NCBI RefSeq assembly: GCF_034387475.1
Contig: NZ_JAXCIL010000002.1
Span: 992,001-1,056,000 of the forward strand
Direction of reading: 5' to 3'
DNA: 64,000 nucleotides
Source: Pseudomonas sp. Teo4
Lineage (GTDB): Bacteria; Pseudomonadota; Gammaproteobacteria; Pseudomonadales; Pseudomonadaceae
Shown: positions 38,230-47,846 of the stretch, one piece after another
Layout of the letters: the number at the start of each line of letters is the position of its first letter
Position numbering within the stretch: the first letter of the stretch is position 1
Made by a program: the position numbers and the translations under genes
The notes under the pieces: model-generated
Databases searched by the model: none
Seen by the model: only the letters and a program-made list of their open reading frames with translations
Told to the model about the DNA's origin: nothing

Positions 38230-39603
38230 ATGAAAATCATCATCCTCGGCGCAGGCCAGGTAGGCGGAACATTGGCCGAGCACTTGGCCAGCGAAGCCAA
38301 CGACATCACCGTGGTGGATACGGACGGCGAGCGCCTGCGTGACCTCGGCGATCGCCTTGATATCCGCACCGTGCAGGGCCGCGGCTCGCTGCCCACCGTG
38401 TTGCGCCAGGCCGGGGCCGACGATGCCGACATGCTGGTGGCGGTGACCAACAGCGACGAGACCAACATGGTGGCCTGCCAGGTCGCCTACTCGCTGTTCC
38501 ATACCCCGACCAAGATCGCACGGGTGCGTGAGTCCTCTTACCTCACCCGCGAAGAACTGTTCGACAACGACCATATCCCGGTGGACGTACTGATCAGCCC
38601 CGAACAGGTCGTGACCAACTACGTCAAACGGCTGATCGAACACCCCGGCGCATTGCAGGTAATCGACTTCGCCGAAGGCAAGGCGCAACTGGTCGCGGTC
38701 AAGGCCTACTACGGCGGCCCGCTGGTAGGCCAGCAACTGCGCCAGATCCGTGCGCACATGCCCAACGTCGACACCCGCGTGGCGGCGATCTTCCGCCGCG
38801 ACCGGCCGATCACGCCGCGGGGCGATACGGTGATCGAGGCTGACGATGAGGTGTTCTTCATCGCCGCGAAAAAAGACATCCGTGCGGTGATGGGCGAACT
38901 GCGACGCATCGACGAGACCAACAAGCGTGTGGTCATCGCAGGTGGCGGGCAGATTGGCGAGCGCTTGGCCGAAGCCATCGAGAGCCGCTATCAGGTGAAG
39001 ATCATCGAGATGAGCCCGACGCGCTGCCGCCACCTCTCCGATACCCTGGAAAGCACCGTGGTGTTGCAGGGCAGTGCATCGGACAAAGACCTGATGCTTG
39101 AAGAGAACATCGCCGACGCCGACATTTTCCTGGCCCTGACCAACGACGACGAAGCCAACATCATGTCGTCGTTGCTGGCCAAGCGCCTGGGTGCGCGCAA
39201 GGTGATGACCATCATCAACAACCCGGCCTATGTCGACCTGGTGCAGGGCGGCGATATCGACATCGCCATCAGCCCCCAGCTGGCCACCATCGGCACTCTG
39301 CTGGCCCACGTGCGCCGAGGCGATATCGTCAGCGTGCACTCACTGCGTCGTGGCGCGGCGGAGGCCATCGAAGCGGTTGCGCACGGTGATGCGAAATCGA
39401 GCAAGGTGGTTGGCAAGGCCATCGAAGACATCGCCCTGCCACCTGGCACCACCATCGGCGCGATCATTCGAGACGAGGAAGTGCTGATCGCCCATGACGA
39501 TACCGTGATCGAAACGGGTGACCACGTCATCCTGTTCGTTGTGGATAAAAAGCATATCCGTGATGTGGAGAAGCTGTTCCACGTCGGCTTGACCTTCTTC
39601 TAA
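38230..39603 (+). CDS. trkA: Trk potassium uptake protein TrkA
   Basis: This 457-residue peripheral protein binds NAD(H) and gates the TrkH/TrkG potassium channel. It has two RCK units: [16 protein letters not shown] near residue 5 and [16 protein letters not shown] near 240, each followed by a TrkA-C domain. It follows rsmB by 24 bases, the usual order. Confidence 0.96.
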   Translation: MKIIILGAGQVGGTLAEHLASEANDITVVDTDGERLRDLGDRLDIRTVQGRGSLPTVLRQAGADDADMLVAVTNSDETNMVACQVAYSLFHTPTKIARVRESSYLTREELFDNDHIPVDVLISPEQVVTNYVKRLIEHPGALQVIDFAEGKAQLVAVKAYYGGPLVGQQLRQIRAHMPNVDTRVAAIFRRDRPITPRGDTVIEADDEVFFIAAKKDIRAVMGELRRIDETNKRVVIAGGGQIGERLAEAIESRYQVKIIEMSPTRCRHLSDTLESTVVLQGSASDKDLMLEENIADADIFLALTNDDEANIMSSLLAKRLGARKVMTIINNPAYVDLVQGGDIDIAISPQLATIGTLLAHVRRGDIVSVHSLRRGAAEAIEAVAHGDAKSSKVVGKAIEDIALPPGTTIGAIIRDEEVLIAHDDTVIETGDHVILFVVDKKHIRDVEKLFHVGLTFF

Positions 39604-39614
39604 GGAGAATCGGC

Positions 39615-39932
39615 ATGCGCGAATCGCTGGAAAAGATGCTGGCCAAGGGTGTGGATAACCCGCTGCTGAGGTTCGGCCTGGGCAAGGCCTGGCTGGACGA
39701 AGGCAACGGCGCCGAGGCGGCGGTGCACCTGGCGCAGTGCGTGGCGCAGGACCCCAAGTATTCGGCGGCGTGGAAACTGCTGGGCAAGGCGCATCAGCTG
39801 ACCGGCGACCTGGCGGCGGCGCGCAAGGCCTGGGAGGAGGGGATCGTGGCTGCGCAGGCCCATGGGGACAAGCAGGCCGAGAAGGAGATGGCGGTGTTCC
39901 TGAAAAAATTGAACAAGGCATCTGCTTCATAA
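39615..39932 (+). CDS. Small tetratricopeptide-repeat protein
   Basis: This 105-residue helical protein has about two TPR units (LLRFGLGKAWLDEGNGAEAA, AAWKLLGKAHQLTGDLAAAR). There is no signal peptide or enzyme motif. The ribosome site TAAGGAG overlaps the trkA stop, so it is coupled to trkA. A protein-binding role is likely; the partner is unknown. Confidence 0.83.
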   Translation: MRESLEKMLAKGVDNPLLRFGLGKAWLDEGNGAEAAVHLAQCVAQDPKYSAAWKLLGKAHQLTGDLAAARKAWEEGIVAAQAHGDKQAEKEMAVFLKKLNKASAS

Positions 39933-39945
39933 GCAGAACGCGGCC

Positions 39946-40021
39946 CCTGTGGGAGCGGGTTTACCCGCGAATGCGTCGTGGAATCTACCATCGCATTCGC
40001 GGGTAAACCCGCTCCCACAGG
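39946..40021. repeat. Paired REP palindrome with 30-base arms
   Basis: CCTGTGGGAGCGGGTTTACC plus CGCGAATGCG (39946-39975) is perfectly inverted at 39992-40021. It lies between convergent genes and should form a very stable mRNA end. Confidence 0.9.
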
Positions 40022-40035
40022 GAGGGTGACCAATC

Positions 40036-40923
40036 TCAATACCAGCGCGGCTCCCCAGCCGGGCGCTTCTTGAAGCGCTTCATGCTCCACATGTACTGGC
40101 TCGGATACTCGCGCACATAGCGCTCGACCACCTTGCTCATGGCCGCCGCCGACACGGTCACATCATCGCTGTACATCTCTTCCGGCGCCGCTTCCAGGAA
40201 CACCTTGAACCCGGAACCGTCCGGCAGCCGCAGGGCATGCAGGAACACACCTACCGCCTTGCCGCCTGCCAGCATGTTCGGCACGAACTTGCTGGTCAGT
40301 GCCTGGGTACCCAGGAACGGCACGAACACACCAGCGGACTCGGCCGGCTCCGGGTCGGCCGGAATACCTACCTGCCCGCCACGGCGTACTTCCTTGATCA
40401 CACTGAGAATGCCTTCCTTGGTCGAAGGCGCCACACGGTTGCCCATCTGCACACGTTGCTCGCGCAGCAGGTCATCCACCGCCTTCAGCTTCGGCGGGCG
40501 GTAGAAGATGATCGGCTTGCACTGGTTGCAGTAGAAGTGGTTCAGCACTTCCCAGTTGCCCAGGTGGCTGGTGATACCCACCACGCCCTTGCCCGAGGCC
40601 AGAGCTTGTTCGAGCACTTCCAGGCCGTGCACTTCCTTGACCAGTTCCAGCGAACGCTGCGGCGGCCAGATCCAGGCGCAGGCGCTTTCGACGAACGACT
40701 TGCCAATGTCTTTCAACGCTTGGCCAACCAGTTGCTCACGCTCGGCCGGCGCCATCTCCGGGAAACACTTGGCCAGGTTGATGCGCACCACATTGCGCGA
40801 CCCGTTGGGGATTTTCCACATCAGCCAGCCGATGCCGGCGCCGACGCGTTGCACAGCGCCCCAGGGCAGCTTGGCGAACAGTCGCAGCACCCCGACCATC
40901 AGGGCGCCCTTGAACTTTTCCAC
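40036..40923 (-). CDS. Lipid A late acyltransferase (LpxL/HtrB family)
   Basis: This 295-residue inner-membrane enzyme adds a secondary acyl chain to lipid A. The HX4D/E-type catalytic motif is SHLGNWEVLNH. The start is a GTG with AAGGAATC eight bases upstream. The C-terminal MWSMKRFKKRP is typical of the family. Which acyl position it modifies cannot be told from sequence. Confidence 0.9.
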   Translation of the reverse strand: MEKFKGALMVGVLRLFAKLPWGAVQRVGAGIGWLMWKIPNGSRNVVRINLAKCFPEMAPAEREQLVGQALKDIGKSFVESACAWIWPPQRSLELVKEVHGLEVLEQALASGKGVVGITSHLGNWEVLNHFYCNQCKPIIFYRPPKLKAVDDLLREQRVQMGNRVAPSTKEGILSVIKEVRRGGQVGIPADPEPAESAGVFVPFLGTQALTSKFVPNMLAGGKAVGVFLHALRLPDGSGFKVFLEAAPEEMYSDDVTVSAAAMSKVVERYVREYPSQYMWSMKRFKKRPAGEPRWY

Positions 40924-40964
40924 AGGCAGATTCCTTATTTCAGCAAGGCGCGCATTGTAACCCC

Positions 40965-41516
40965 TCAGCGCAGCAGCGCGGCGTAGCGATCACAATCGGT
41001 GGTGTGGTCCATGACCATACCGGTGGCCTGCATGAAGGCGTAGCAGATGGTCGGGCCAACAAAAGTGAAGCCGGCTTTCTGCAAGGCCTTGCTCATCGCC
41101 TTGGCCTCGTCGGTTACCGCCGGTACTTCGTCGCGCGCCTTGAAGTGGTTGATTCTTGGGGCACCGCCAACGAACGACCAAAGCCACTGGGCCGGGTTAT
41201 CCACAGCCAGCCAGGCCTGGGCATTGCGCCGAGCTGCCTTGAGCTTGAGACGGTTGCGAATGATGCCGACATCGAGCATCAGCTCTTCGATCCGTTCGTC
41301 GCTCATCTGCGCCAGCTGCACCGGGTCGAAACCGTACATCACCTGGCGATAGCGCTCGCGTTTCTTCAAAACGGTGATCCACGAAAGACCCGCCTGGAAC
41401 CCTTCGAGCAAAAGCATCTCGAAGAGCAACGCCGGGTCGCGCTGCGGTGTTCCCCATTCCTGGTCGTGGTAGGCCTGGTACAACGGATCGTCGGTACACC
41501 AAAAGCAGCGTGGCAT
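40965..41516 (-). CDS. tag: DNA-3-methyladenine glycosylase I
   Basis: This 183-residue glycosylase removes 3-methyladenine from DNA. The zinc-snap residues are present: C4 and H17 in CFWC...YHDQEWG, with the C-terminal His/Cys in VMDHTTDCDRY. It is divergent from glyQ, with GGAGCC before the start. Confidence 0.95.
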   Translation of the reverse strand: MPRCFWCTDDPLYQAYHDQEWGTPQRDPALLFEMLLLEGFQAGLSWITVLKKRERYRQVMYGFDPVQLAQMSDERIEELMLDVGIIRNRLKLKAARRNAQAWLAVDNPAQWLWSFVGGAPRINHFKARDEVPAVTDEAKAMSKALQKAGFTFVGPTICYAFMQATGMVMDHTTDCDRYAALLR

Positions 41517-41600
41517 AAGGCTCCAATTGAGTAGAGGGCGAGGCGAATCAGGTTATACTCCCGCTCTTTACATCCGCATCCCCAGATACAGGTGAATTTC

Positions 41601-42548
41601 GTGAGCCAGCCTACGCCAGCCGTGCGTACCTTCCAAGACCTGATCCTCGCCCTCCAGAACTACTGGGCCGAGCAAGGTTGTGTGGTGCTTCAGCCCTACG
41701 ATATGGAAGTAGGCGCCGGCACTTTCCACACCGCTACATTCCTGCGCGCCGTGGGTCCAGAAACCTGGAACGCCGCCTACGTGCAGCCTAGCCGTCGCCC
41801 TGCCGACGGGCGGTATGGCGAAAACCCCAACCGTCTGCAGCACTACTACCAGTTCCAGGTGGTGCTCAAGCCAAACCCGGCCAACTTCCAGGAGCTGTAC
41901 CTCGGCTCGCTGAAAGCCATCGGCCTGGATCCGCTGGTCCACGACATCCGCTTCGTCGAAGACAACTGGGAATCGCCGACCCTGGGCGCCTGGGGCCTGG
42001 GCTGGGAAATCTGGCTGAACGGCATGGAGGTGACCCAGTTCACCTACTTCCAGCAGGTTGGTGGCATCGAGTGCTACCCGGTCACCGGTGAAATCACCTA
42101 TGGCCTGGAGCGTCTGGCCATGTACATCCAGGGCGTGGACTCGGTGTACGACCTGGTCTGGGCCGACGGCCCATTCGGCAAGGTCACCTACGGCGACGTG
42201 TTCCACCAGAACGAAGTGGAGCAGTCGACCTACAACTTCGAGCACGCCAACGTCGAGAAACTGTTCGAGCTGTTCGACTTCTACGAAAGCGAAGCTAACC
42301 GCCTGATCAAGCTTGACCTGCCGCTGCCGACTTATGAAATGGTCCTGAAGGCATCGCACACCTTCAACCTGCTGGATGCCCGCCGCGCCATCTCGGTAAC
42401 CGAGCGCCAGCGTTACATCCTGCGCGTACGTACCCTGGCTCGGGACGTGGCGCAAAGCTATCTGCAAGCCCGCGCACGCCTGGGCTTCCCGATGGCCACC
42501 CCTGAACTGCGTGACGAAGTGTTGGCGAAGCTGGAGGCTGCACAATGA
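41601..42548 (+). CDS. glyQ: Glycyl-tRNA synthetase alpha subunit
   Basis: This 315-residue catalytic subunit of the alpha2beta2 synthetase has class II motifs such as [20 protein letters not shown] and [16 protein letters not shown]. The GTG at 41601 was chosen because AGGTG lies six bases upstream and it matches the usual [11 protein letters not shown] start; another GTG lies three codons earlier. A TATACT element near 41554-41559 may be the promoter -10. It overlaps glyS as ATGA. Confidence 0.96.
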   Translation: MSQPTPAVRTFQDLILALQNYWAEQGCVVLQPYDMEVGAGTFHTATFLRAVGPETWNAAYVQPSRRPADGRYGENPNRLQHYYQFQVVLKPNPANFQELYLGSLKAIGLDPLVHDIRFVEDNWESPTLGAWGLGWEIWLNGMEVTQFTYFQQVGGIECYPVTGEITYGLERLAMYIQGVDSVYDLVWADGPFGKVTYGDVFHQNEVEQSTYNFEHANVEKLFELFDFYESEANRLIKLDLPLPTYEMVLKASHTFNLLDARRAISVTERQRYILRVRTLARDVAQSYLQARARLGFPMATPELRDEVLAKLEAAQ

Positions 42549-44599
42549 GTGCTCAAGATTTCCTGGTAGAACTGGGCACCGAAGAGCTGCCACCGAAGGC
42601 CCTGGCTTCGCTGGGCGACGCCTTCCTGGCCGGCATCGAGAAAGGCCTGCAGGCTGCCGGCCTGAACTACACCGGTAAACAGGTGTACGCCGCACCACGC
42701 CGTCTGGCCGTGCTGATTCGTCAGCTGGACGTGCAGCAGCCAGACCGCAGCATCAACATCGATGGCCCACCCATGCAGGCGGCGTTCAACGCCGAAGGCC
42801 AGCCGACTCAGGCTGCTCTGGGCTTCGCCAAGAAATGCGGCGTGGAGCTGTCCGAAATCGACCAGAGCGGCGCCAAGCTGCGTTTCTCCCAGCACATTCC
42901 AGGCAAGGCCACCGCCAGCCTGCTGCCGACCATCGTCGAAGATTCGCTCAACGACCTGCCGATTCCCAAGCGCATGCGCTGGGCGGCCAGCCGCGAAGAG
43001 TTCGTGCGCCCGACCCAGTGGCTGGTGATGCTGCTCGGCGACCAGGTCGTCGACTGCACCATCCTGTCGCAGAAAGCCGGCCGTGAATCCCGTGGTCACC
43101 GCTTCCATCACCCGGAAAACGTGGTCATCACCACCCCGGCCAACTACGTTGAGGACCTGCGCAAGGCCTACGTACTGGCTGACTTCGCCGAGCGCCGCGA
43201 GCTGATCAGCAAGCGTACCGCCGAGCTGGCCATGCAGCAGGAAGGCAGCGCCATCGTGCCGCCGGCGCTGCTGGACGAAGTGACCGCCCTGGTCGAGTGG
43301 CCGGTGCCGCTGGTGTGCTCGTTCGAGGAGCGTTTCCTCGAAGTGCCTCAGGAAGCCCTGATCACCACCATGCAGGACAACCAGAAGTACTTCTGCCTGC
43401 TGGACAGCGAAGGCAAGCTGCTGCCACGTTTCATTACCGTGGCCAACGTCGAAAGCCGCGATCCGAAGCAGATCGTGCAAGGCAACGAGAAGGTCGTGCG
43501 CCCACGCCTGACCGACGCCGAGTTCTTCTTCAAGCAGGACAAGAAGCAGCCGCTGGAAACCTTCAACGAGCGCCTTAAGAACGTGGTGTTCCAGGCTCAG
43601 CTGGGCACCGTGTTCGACAAGGCCGAGCGCGTTTCCAAGCTGGCGGCCTTCATTGCCCCGCTGGTTGGCGGCGATGCCCAGCGCGCCGGTCGCGCCGGCC
43701 TGCTGTCCAAGTGCGACCTGGCCACCGAGATGGTCGGCGAATTCCCTGAAATGCAGGGTGTTGCCGGCTACTACTACGCGTTGAACGATGGCGAGCCGGA
43801 AGACGTCGCCCTGGCCCTGAACGAGCAATACATGCCGCGTGGCGCTGGCGCCGAGCTGCCGCAGACCCTGACCGGTGCTGCCGTGGCCATTGCTGACAAG
43901 CTCGACACCCTGGTCGGTATCTTCGGCATCGGCATGCTGCCGACCGGCAGCAAGGACCCCTATGCCCTGCGCCGTGCCGCCCTGGGCGTACTGCGCATCC
44001 TGATCGAGAAGCAACTGGACCTGGACCTGACCGCCGCAGTCGAATTCGCGGTCAAGCAGTTCGGTGCCAAGGTGAAGGCTGCTGGCCTGGCCGAGCAGGT
44101 GCTGGAGTTCATCTTCGACCGCCTGCGTGCGCGTTACGAAGACGAAGGCATCGATGTCTCCACCTACCTGTCGGTGCGTGCCCTGCAGCCGGGTTCTGCC
44201 CTGGACTTCGACCAGCGCGTACAGGCCGTTCAGGCTTTCCGCAAGCTGCCTGAAGCCAACGCCCTGGCCGCAGCGAACAAGCGTGTGTCGAACCTGCTGA
44301 GCAAAGCCGAAGGTGCCATCGCCGACCAGGTCGAGCCGAAGTACTTCGACAATGCCAACGAGTTCTCCCTGTACTCGGCGATTCAGCAAGCCGACCAGGC
44401 CGTGCAACCGATGGCTGCCGCACGTCAGTACAGCGAAGCGCTGGCCCGCCTGGCTGCCCTGCGTGACCCGGTCGACGCCTTCTTCGAGGCGGTGATGGTC
44501 AACGCCGAGGACGCCAAGGTACGTGCCAACCGTTATGCCCTGCTCAGCCGCCTGCGCGGTCTGTTCCTGGGCGTTGCCGACATTTCGCTGCTGGGGTAA
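42545..44599 (+). CDS. glyS: Glycyl-tRNA synthetase beta subunit
   Basis: This 684-residue subunit binds tRNA-Gly. [16 protein letters not shown] at the start, [20 protein letters not shown] and a C-terminal anticodon-binding-like domain are standard. The first codon overlaps glyQ, and the next gene starts three bases after the stop. Confidence 0.97.
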   Translation: MSAQDFLVELGTEELPPKALASLGDAFLAGIEKGLQAAGLNYTGKQVYAAPRRLAVLIRQLDVQQPDRSINIDGPPMQAAFNAEGQPTQAALGFAKKCGVELSEIDQSGAKLRFSQHIPGKATASLLPTIVEDSLNDLPIPKRMRWAASREEFVRPTQWLVMLLGDQVVDCTILSQKAGRESRGHRFHHPENVVITTPANYVEDLRKAYVLADFAERRELISKRTAELAMQQEGSAIVPPALLDEVTALVEWPVPLVCSFEERFLEVPQEALITTMQDNQKYFCLLDSEGKLLPRFITVANVESRDPKQIVQGNEKVVRPRLTDAEFFFKQDKKQPLETFNERLKNVVFQAQLGTVFDKAERVSKLAAFIAPLVGGDAQRAGRAGLLSKCDLATEMVGEFPEMQGVAGYYYALNDGEPEDVALALNEQYMPRGAGAELPQTLTGAAVAIADKLDTLVGIFGIGMLPTGSKDPYALRRAALGVLRILIEKQLDLDLTAAVEFAVKQFGAKVKAAGLAEQVLEFIFDRLRARYEDEGIDVSTYLSVRALQPGSALDFDQRVQAVQAFRKLPEANALAAANKRVSNLLSKAEGAIADQVEPKYFDNANEFSLYSAIQQADQAVQPMAAARQYSEALARLAALRDPVDAFFEAVMVNAEDAKVRANRYALLSRLRGLFLGVADISLLG

Positions 44600-44602
44600 G
44601 CC

Positions 44603-45130
44603 TTGAAACTGCTGATTCTCGATCGTGACGGGGTGATCAACTACGACTCCGACGCCTACATCAAGTCGCTGGAGGAGTGGATTCCGATTCCCGGCTCGAT
44701 CGAGGCCATCGCGCAGTTGAGCAAGGCCGGCTGGACGGTGGCAGTGGCCACCAACCAGTCCGGCATTGCCCGTGGCTACTATCCGCTGGAAACCCTCGAA
44801 GCCATGCATGCACGCCTGCGCGCGCTGGTGGCCGAGCAGGGGGGCGAAGTGGGCCATATCGTGTATTGCCCGCATGGGCCGGACGAAGGCTGCGATTGCC
44901 GCAAGCCCAAGCCCGGCATGCTGCGGGCAATCGCCGATCATTACCAGGCCGACCTGCGCGGTGTCTGGTTTGTCGGCGACAGCAAAGGTGACTTGGAGGC
45001 CGCCCTGGCCGTCGGTGCACAACCCGTGTTGGTGAAAACCGGCAAGGGCGAGCGGACCCTGGAAAAGGGTGTGCCTGAAACTACACTGATTTTCGACGAT
45101 CTGGCAGCTATCGCCAGAGAACTAATTTAA
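44603..45130 (+). CDS. gmhB: Heptose 1,7-bisphosphate 7-phosphatase
   Basis: This 175-residue HAD phosphatase acts in making ADP-heptose for LPS core. It has LILDRDGVINYDS, the zinc loop CPHGPDEGCDCRKPKPGM and FVGDSKGDLEAA. It starts with TTG, three bases after glyS, which suggests translational coupling. An intrinsic terminator follows. Confidence 0.92.
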   Translation: MKLLILDRDGVINYDSDAYIKSLEEWIPIPGSIEAIAQLSKAGWTVAVATNQSGIARGYYPLETLEAMHARLRALVAEQGGEVGHIVYCPHGPDEGCDCRKPKPGMLRAIADHYQADLRGVWFVGDSKGDLEAALAVGAQPVLVKTGKGERTLEKGVPETTLIFDDLAAIARELI

Positions 45131-45134
45131 ACAG

Positions 45135-45155
45135 TGCGCCTTCGGGCGCATTTTT
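45135..45155 (+). terminator. Intrinsic terminator after gmhB
   Basis: TGCGCC-TTCG-GGCGCA with TTTTT is a classic UUCG-loop terminator ending the glyQS-gmhB transcript. Confidence 0.9.
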
Positions 45156-45191
45156 CTCAGGCGGGCGCGCCCCGCAACGGTACATGCCACT

Positions 45192-45962
45192 ATGTCGATC
45201 CTGCAGGCGATCAGAATCTTTCTTTTTTACCTGCTGCTGGGCACCAGTTCGCTGCTGTGGTGCTCCCTGAGCTTTTTTGTCGCGCCATTTTTGCCATTCC
45301 CCAAGCGCTACAAGTTCATCAACGTTTACTGGTGCCGCTGCGCGGTGTTCCTGACCCGCACCATTCTCGGCATCGATTACAAGGTTACCGGCGCCGAAAA
45401 CGTGCCGAGCGAGCCTTGCGTGATCCTGTCCAACCATCAGAGCACCTGGGAGACCTTCTTCCTCTCGGCGTACTTCTCGCCATTGAGCCAGGTGCTCAAG
45501 CGTGAATTGCTGTATGTGCCGTTCTTCGGCTGGGCCATGGCCATGCTGCGGCCGATCGCCATCGACCGCGACAACCCCAAGGAAGCCTTGCGCCAGGTGG
45601 CCAGCAAAGGTGACCAGCTGCTCAAGCAGAAGGTGTGGGTGCTGATCTTCCCGGAAGGAACCCGCGTGCCGTTCGGCACGGTTGGCAAGTTCTCCCGTGG
45701 CGGTACCGCGCTGGCCGTGAACGCTGGCCTGCCAGTGCTGCCCATCGCACACAACGCCGGCAAGTTCTGGCCCAAGGAAGGTTGGGGCAAACGCTCGGGC
45801 ACCATCGAGGTGGTGATCGGCGAGCCAATGTACGCAAACGGCACCGGCCCGCGTGCCATCGCCGAGCTCAACGACCGCGCAGCGGCGTGGAATGAGGCTA
45901 CCCAACGCGCCATGGGATCGCTGCCACCGGCAGATGAAAAACCCCATGAGCAGATCGCCTGA
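45192..45962 (+). CDS. 1-acylglycerol-3-phosphate O-acyltransferase-like protein (PlsC family)
   Basis: This 256-residue membrane protein has an N-terminal hydrophobic region (5-35) and acyltransferase motifs SNHQSTWETFF (NHX4E) and FPEGTRVPFG. It probably acylates lysophosphatidic acid or a related lysolipid. The ribosome site before the ATG is weak. It lies beyond the gmhB terminator and so needs its own promoter. Confidence 0.9.
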   Translation: MSILQAIRIFLFYLLLGTSSLLWCSLSFFVAPFLPFPKRYKFINVYWCRCAVFLTRTILGIDYKVTGAENVPSEPCVILSNHQSTWETFFLSAYFSPLSQVLKRELLYVPFFGWAMAMLRPIAIDRDNPKEALRQVASKGDQLLKQKVWVLIFPEGTRVPFGTVGKFSRGGTALAVNAGLPVLPIAHNAGKFWPKEGWGKRSGTIEVVIGEPMYANGTGPRAIAELNDRAAAWNEATQRAMGSLPPADEKPHEQIA

Positions 45963-46091
45963 CGATCTGTGGATAACTTGTGTGCAATTTTTGGATGAAA
46001 TGCTTTTAGTAGATTCTAAGTTATTGAATTAGCTATTTATTTCTGTGTATGACATTTTTCTGAAAATCGTGCATAAGTTTTTTCGAGGCAT

Positions 46092-46122
46092 AAAAAAACC
46101 GGCTTTTACAGCCGGTTTTTTT
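46092..46122. terminator. Bidirectional intrinsic terminator
   Basis: AAAAAAACCGGC-TTTTACA-GCCGGTTTTTTT serves both the acyltransferase gene and the convergent MFS gene. The stretch just before it (about 46000-46090) is unusually AT-rich. Confidence 0.92.
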
Positions 46123-46129
46123 ATGGGCA

Positions 46130-47749
46130 TCACACCTTGTCGATATCTACATCTCTGGTTTCTTTAAGGCAGAAAATCCCCACCACCAGGCTGATCCCCG
46201 TCACCAGCACCGGGTACCACAGCCCATAGAAGATATCCCCGGTATACACCACCAGCGCGAACGACACCGTCGGCAGGAAACCACCGAACCAGCCGTTGCC
46301 GATGTGGTAGGGCAAGGACATCGAGGTATAGCGGATGCGGGTCGGGAACAGCTCGACCATTACCGCTGCGAGTGGGCCGTAGGTCATGGTCGCGATCAGG
46401 ATCATCGCCACGATCAGCACCACCACCATCACCTGGTTCACACTGGCCGGATCCGCCTTGGCCGGGTAGCCCGCCTGTTCGATCGCGGCACGCATGGCCG
46501 CTTCGTCGAAGCCATTGATGGCCTTGTCACCAATGCTCACCACGACGTCGGTCCCCGCCGCACTCACCGAGCTGTAGGGCAGGCCCTGCTTGACCAGGAA
46601 GGTCTTGACCTTGTCGCACGGGCTGTCAAAACGCGCCTTGCCGACCGGGTCGAACTGGAACGTGCAGCCCTTAGGGTCAGCCGTCACCACGATCGGCGCC
46701 TGACGGCTGGCCGCATCGATCTGTGGGTTGGCATAGTGGCTCAGCGCCTTGAACATCGGGAAGTACAGCACCGTGGCCAGCAGCAAGCCCAGCATCAGGA
46801 TCGGCTTGCGCCCAACCCGGTCCGACAGCCAGCCGAAGAACACGAAGAACGGCGCGCCAATCACCACGCTGATGATCAGCAAGGTATTGGCCTGGGCCGG
46901 GTCCATCTTGAGCATTTGAGTCATGAAGAACAGCACGTAGAACTGCGCGGTGTAGAAGGTCACTGCCTGGCCCGCGTTGATGCTGAACAGGGCGGTGAGT
47001 ACCACCTTGAGGTTCGGCCAAGAGGTGAACGACTCACGAATGGGCGACTTGCTCACCTTGCCCTGTGCCTTCATTTTTACGAAGGCGGGCGACTCATGCA
47101 TGCTCATGCGAATCCAGGTGGAGATTGCCAACAGGAAGATCGACAGCAGGAAGGGCAGACGCCAGCCCCAGACCTCAAACTGGTCACCGCTGATGTAACG
47201 GCTGCCCAGCACCACCAGCAACGACAGCAGCAGGCCGAGGGTGGCAGTGGACTGAATGAAGCCGGTGTGGAAACCACGCTTGCCAGGTGGCGCATGCTCG
47301 GCCACGTAAGTGGCTGCGCCGCCGTACTCACCGCCCAGCGCCAGCCCTTGAAGCATGCGCAGCACGACCAGGATGATGGGCGCAGCAATGCCGATGCTGG
47401 CATAAGTAGGCAGCAGGCCGACGGCGAAGGTCGACAGACCCATCAGCACGATGGTGACCAGGAAGGTGTACTTGCGCCCGATCATGTCACCCAGACGGCC
47501 GAACACCAGCGCACCGAATGGCCGCACCAGGAAGCCGGCGGCGAAGGCCATCAGGGCGAAGATAAAGGCCGTGGTGTCGTTCACACCCGCAAAGAACTGC
47601 TTGCTGATGACCGCCGCCAACGCGCCATAGAGAAAAAAGTCATACCACTCGAACACCGTCCCGAGGGATGACGCGAAAATGATCTTGCGTTCCTCACGGC
47701 CACTGGAGCTGCTGGCCGCCGCACCCTGCTCTTGAATGTAATCCGACAT
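46130..47749 (-). CDS. MFS transporter, metabolite:H+ symporter (MHS) type
   Basis: This 539-residue transporter has 12 membrane helices and the MHS-type LGTVFEWYDFFLYG and GRLGDMIGRKYTF motifs. An extra hydrophilic domain of about 100 residues (340-437) with two cysteines sits in a loop of the C-terminal half, which is unusual. The substrate is unknown; ShiA/ProP-type relatives take up organic acids or betaines. It is 97 bases downstream of the GMC gene on the same strand, so the two are probably co-transcribed. Confidence 0.88.
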   Translation of the reverse strand: MSDYIQEQGAAASSSSGREERKIIFASSLGTVFEWYDFFLYGALAAVISKQFFAGVNDTTAFIFALMAFAAGFLVRPFGALVFGRLGDMIGRKYTFLVTIVLMGLSTFAVGLLPTYASIGIAAPIILVVLRMLQGLALGGEYGGAATYVAEHAPPGKRGFHTGFIQSTATLGLLLSLLVVLGSRYISGDQFEVWGWRLPFLLSIFLLAISTWIRMSMHESPAFVKMKAQGKVSKSPIRESFTSWPNLKVVLTALFSINAGQAVTFYTAQFYVLFFMTQMLKMDPAQANTLLIISVVIGAPFFVFFGWLSDRVGRKPILMLGLLLATVLYFPMFKALSHYANPQIDAASRQAPIVVTADPKGCTFQFDPVGKARFDSPCDKVKTFLVKQGLPYSSVSAAGTDVVVSIGDKAINGFDEAAMRAAIEQAGYPAKADPASVNQVMVVVLIVAMILIATMTYGPLAAVMVELFPTRIRYTSMSLPYHIGNGWFGGFLPTVSFALVVYTGDIFYGLWYPVLVTGISLVVGIFCLKETRDVDIDKV

Positions 47750-47846
47750 CGTTGCTGTCCTCGGCCCGAAGGCCACAGTGATTATTCTTGTTGTTCCACT
47801 GTCGGCAGCCTCTGACCGCAAGCTGCCGGTACTGCACGCACCCGGG

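Noticed and set aside
36562..39339. Very long open frame on the minus strand opposite fmt, rsmB and trkA
   Set aside because: It is a shadow of high-GC coding on the other strand. The translation is rich in Gln, His, Val and Gly with no domain, and three well-known genes occupy the plus strand.
42458..45022. 854-codon open frame opposite glyQ, glyS and gmhB
   Set aside because: Same cause: antisense to strongly recognised genes, with low-complexity composition and no motif.
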